Assembly: GCA_026874595.1 (NCBI GenBank)
Contig: CM049309.1
Span: 41,619,079 to 41,683,078 of the forward strand
Direction of reading: 5' to 3'
Length of the DNA stretch: 64,000 nucleotides
Origin: Sipunculus nudus
Lineage: Eukaryota > Annelida > Sipuncula > Golfingiida > Sipunculidae
Shown: positions 62,298 to 64,000 of the stretch, piece after piece
Numbering within the stretch: position 1 is the stretch's first letter
How the letters are laid out: each line of letters opens with the position of its first letter
The notes under the pieces: generated by a model
Told to the model about the DNA's origin: nothing
Database searches by the model: none
What the model saw: the letters and a program-made list of their open reading frames with translations, nothing else
Program-made: the position numbers and the translations under genes

Positions 62298-62636
62298 CAG
62301 GACAAACTCCGATCCAGTAGAATCGTCGATTCTACTAGGACAAAGTCCGATCAGACTTTCTACTAGGAGAAACTCCGATCAGACTTTCTACTAGTAGGAT
62401 CGGCGATTCTACTAGGACAAACTCCGATCACAGCCTCTACTAAGATAAACTCCGATCAACCAGAGACCACAACATAATTAGACTTTCTACTAGTAGAATC
62501 GGTGATTTTACTAGGACAAATTCTGATCGTGGTCTCTACTAGGACAAACTCCAATCATATATAAATGTACTATATAGTTGGGTCAGAGGTTCTACTAGGA
62601 CACACTACGATTGTAGTCTCTACTAGGACAAACTTA
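62298..62636. repeat. 28-bp minisatellite, TACTAGGACAAACTCCGATC unit
   Basis: About ten units of TACTAGGACAAACTCCGATC plus an eight-base variable end (such as AGACTTTC) follow each other, interrupted by a palindromic spacer (TAGAATCGTCGATTCTA and variants at about 62320, 62397 and 62497) and two longer inserts. Unit boundaries all lie at TC|TACTAG. No coding frame runs through it. Confidence 0.8.
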
Positions 62637-63039
62637 CCATAATGGTCTAATTTCTGAAACCTGAGATTATGAAAAATTAAACAGAATAATATGGTAACCA
62701 AATGTTTTATTTATGATTATACACAATATGACTTTCTAAAAGACGAGTATATCATGATTGTTTTATATAATATACAGGACAATGGTTGTTTATTTGGTTT
62801 TTAATGTGGGGTTATACACTGGTTTATGGTAATGGTTGACATGTTAGGTTTTTATTTGTAAAACCATTATATTAATTCATTGTTTTATGTACTATACTTC
62901 TAGATATCTTGTTATTACACTGTATTATATATGGTTGCTCCTTATAGTGTACAGGGGAATAAAGATCGGTCAACTGTATGTACTGGTATAAAGTAAGTTT
63001 GTGTATAAAGTTAGAAAAATAAAACTAATGATAGTGATA
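62637..63039. other. AT-rich spacer
   Basis: No feature was recognised. Confidence 0.4.
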
Positions 63040-64000
63040 TTTATAAAGTTTGTTCAAATGGTTTTGGTTCAGTGCTTTTTGGCTGAGTTATGGGAAGCTT
63101 AACTTAGCCATTTTGCTTAATTTTCCCATATGAGTTATAAACCTGCAAAACGTTTTTTCACTGACGCCACTGAGGCCAATTTGTTTAATATTTTACAAGA
63201 ATAATCCCCTGAATAATTCTTATAATAATAAATTGTATTTTATGGTTCCAAAGAATGAATTTTAGCTGAATAATAAAGATTGAATTGAGTCATTTTACCA
63301 TATATGTTAGCTGTGGGAAGCAGATACATCTAGCCTGGAACCAGTTTATCAGCATCCGTTACATCATGCCTCCAGACATTTAGATTTCAGGTTATCTTTG
63401 GTTAATATTGACAAGAATGTTTTTTAAAATCTTTTAAAAAATGTAGATTTATGATTTTAGATATTCCTCATGCCAGGCAATGTTTACAATCACAGGTATA
63501 CGTTAACGCATACTATTGGATTGACTGGAACTAGCATCATGAAATTTAATGCAAAAAATTAGCCATCTGAAAAAATCTGCATTTTCTCAGATTTTATAGA
63601 GAAAAGGCTAAAAAACCTTAAAAAATCTTCTCCTCCGAAACGGTCAAGCCAGTTTGTTCAATATTTCACAGAAATAATCTTTTATATCATCTCTCTCAAG
63701 TTTGTTCAAATGGTTTAAGTTCAGTGAATTTTTGCCGAATTACAGGAAGTTGAACCTAGTCATCTGTCCGAAAAAGCATACTAAAATGACAATCTCAGAA
63801 ACGGCCGGAGCTATGATCACCAAATTTTCTGCCAGTGTTGGTCACATGAGCCATATATGAAATTCAGGTATTGGTGGTCACCTGCATTGACCTTTTTTTG
63901 TACGGGGGTCATTGGTAATCTGTACATTAACCCATAATTTCTCAGAGTATAGCAGGAAATACCATCCCCAGATTTTATGCAATAATCTGTCATATATCAA
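63040..64000. repeat. Long-unit degenerate repeat at the right edge
   Basis: AAGTTTGTTCAAATGGTTT followed by (G)GTTCAGTG and a GCTGAGTTA/GCCGAATTA phrase occurs near 63047 and 63697. AGTTTGTTCAATATTTCACA (63649) has a partner near 63179. A palindrome-like GGTGGTCACC lies at about 63872. The array probably continues beyond the window. Confidence 0.5.

Noticed and set aside
62298-62636. CRISPR-like look of the 28-bp repeats
   Set aside because: The context is an animal genome, spacers are not uniform or unique, and no cas genes exist in the window.

Overview
This looks like an AT-rich, gene-poor piece of an animal nuclear genome, roughly two thirds A+T by eye. Genes have spliceosomal introns, (TA)n arrays are frequent, tRNA-derived SINEs, terminal-inverted-repeat MITEs and dead LINEs are common, and nothing resembles a bacterial operon. 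Repeat style (tRNA-SINEs with long bodies, CAGTGGAACCTG-type and GGCCAAAAAAA-type MITEs, CGCGAA-rich dispersed repeats) and the LRR gene suggest a lophotrochozoan, most likely a mollusc. That taxonomic guess is inference.

Layout. 1-1000: degenerate long-unit tandem repeats. 1.8-2.2 kb: SINE copy 1. 3.9-4.2 kb: Harbinger-like MITE copy 1. 5.8-6.1 kb: CpG-richer island with a short ORF. 10.8-11.3 kb: 3' remnant of a LINE. 20.3-24.7 kb: the only long gene, a 1467-residue chaoptin-like leucine-rich-repeat membrane protein in one exon after a 5' UTR splice acceptor. 29.8-30.1 kb: MITE copy 2. 31.8-32.2 kb: SINE copy 2. 33.4-37.2 kb: repeats carrying the palindrome GGTGGCGCCACC, which flank a minus-strand ankyrin exon (34154-34526) closely resembling exon 2 of the INK4 CDK inhibitors. 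41.1-42.5 kb: TTGGT/ACCAA array and another palindrome repeat. 43.7-44.35 kb: dead LINE reverse transcriptase with a YADD motif. 46.5-47.3 kb: three ~345-bp palindrome repeats. 48.3-48.6 kb: SINE copy 3. 51.0-52.1 kb: a further palindrome array with a ~130-bp period. 52.5-52.8 kb: MITE copy 3. 56.88 and 61.53 kb: two probable last exons of an unrecognised plus-strand gene. 58.66-59.17 kb: a 513-bp MITE. 62.3-62.6 kb: a 28-bp-unit minisatellite. 63.0-64.0 kb: more long-unit repeats.

At most three cellular genes are supported: the LRR protein (whole coding region), an INK4-like gene (one exon) and an unknown gene (3' end). They do not form an obvious functional group. The most unusual theme is the repeated palindromic GGTGGCGCCACC core in at least five separate arrays, each with a different spacer sequence. 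It overlaps the core of a CTCF-type recognition site, so these repeats could act as dispersed insulator or architectural sites. No host-defence or other complete multi-gene system was seen.
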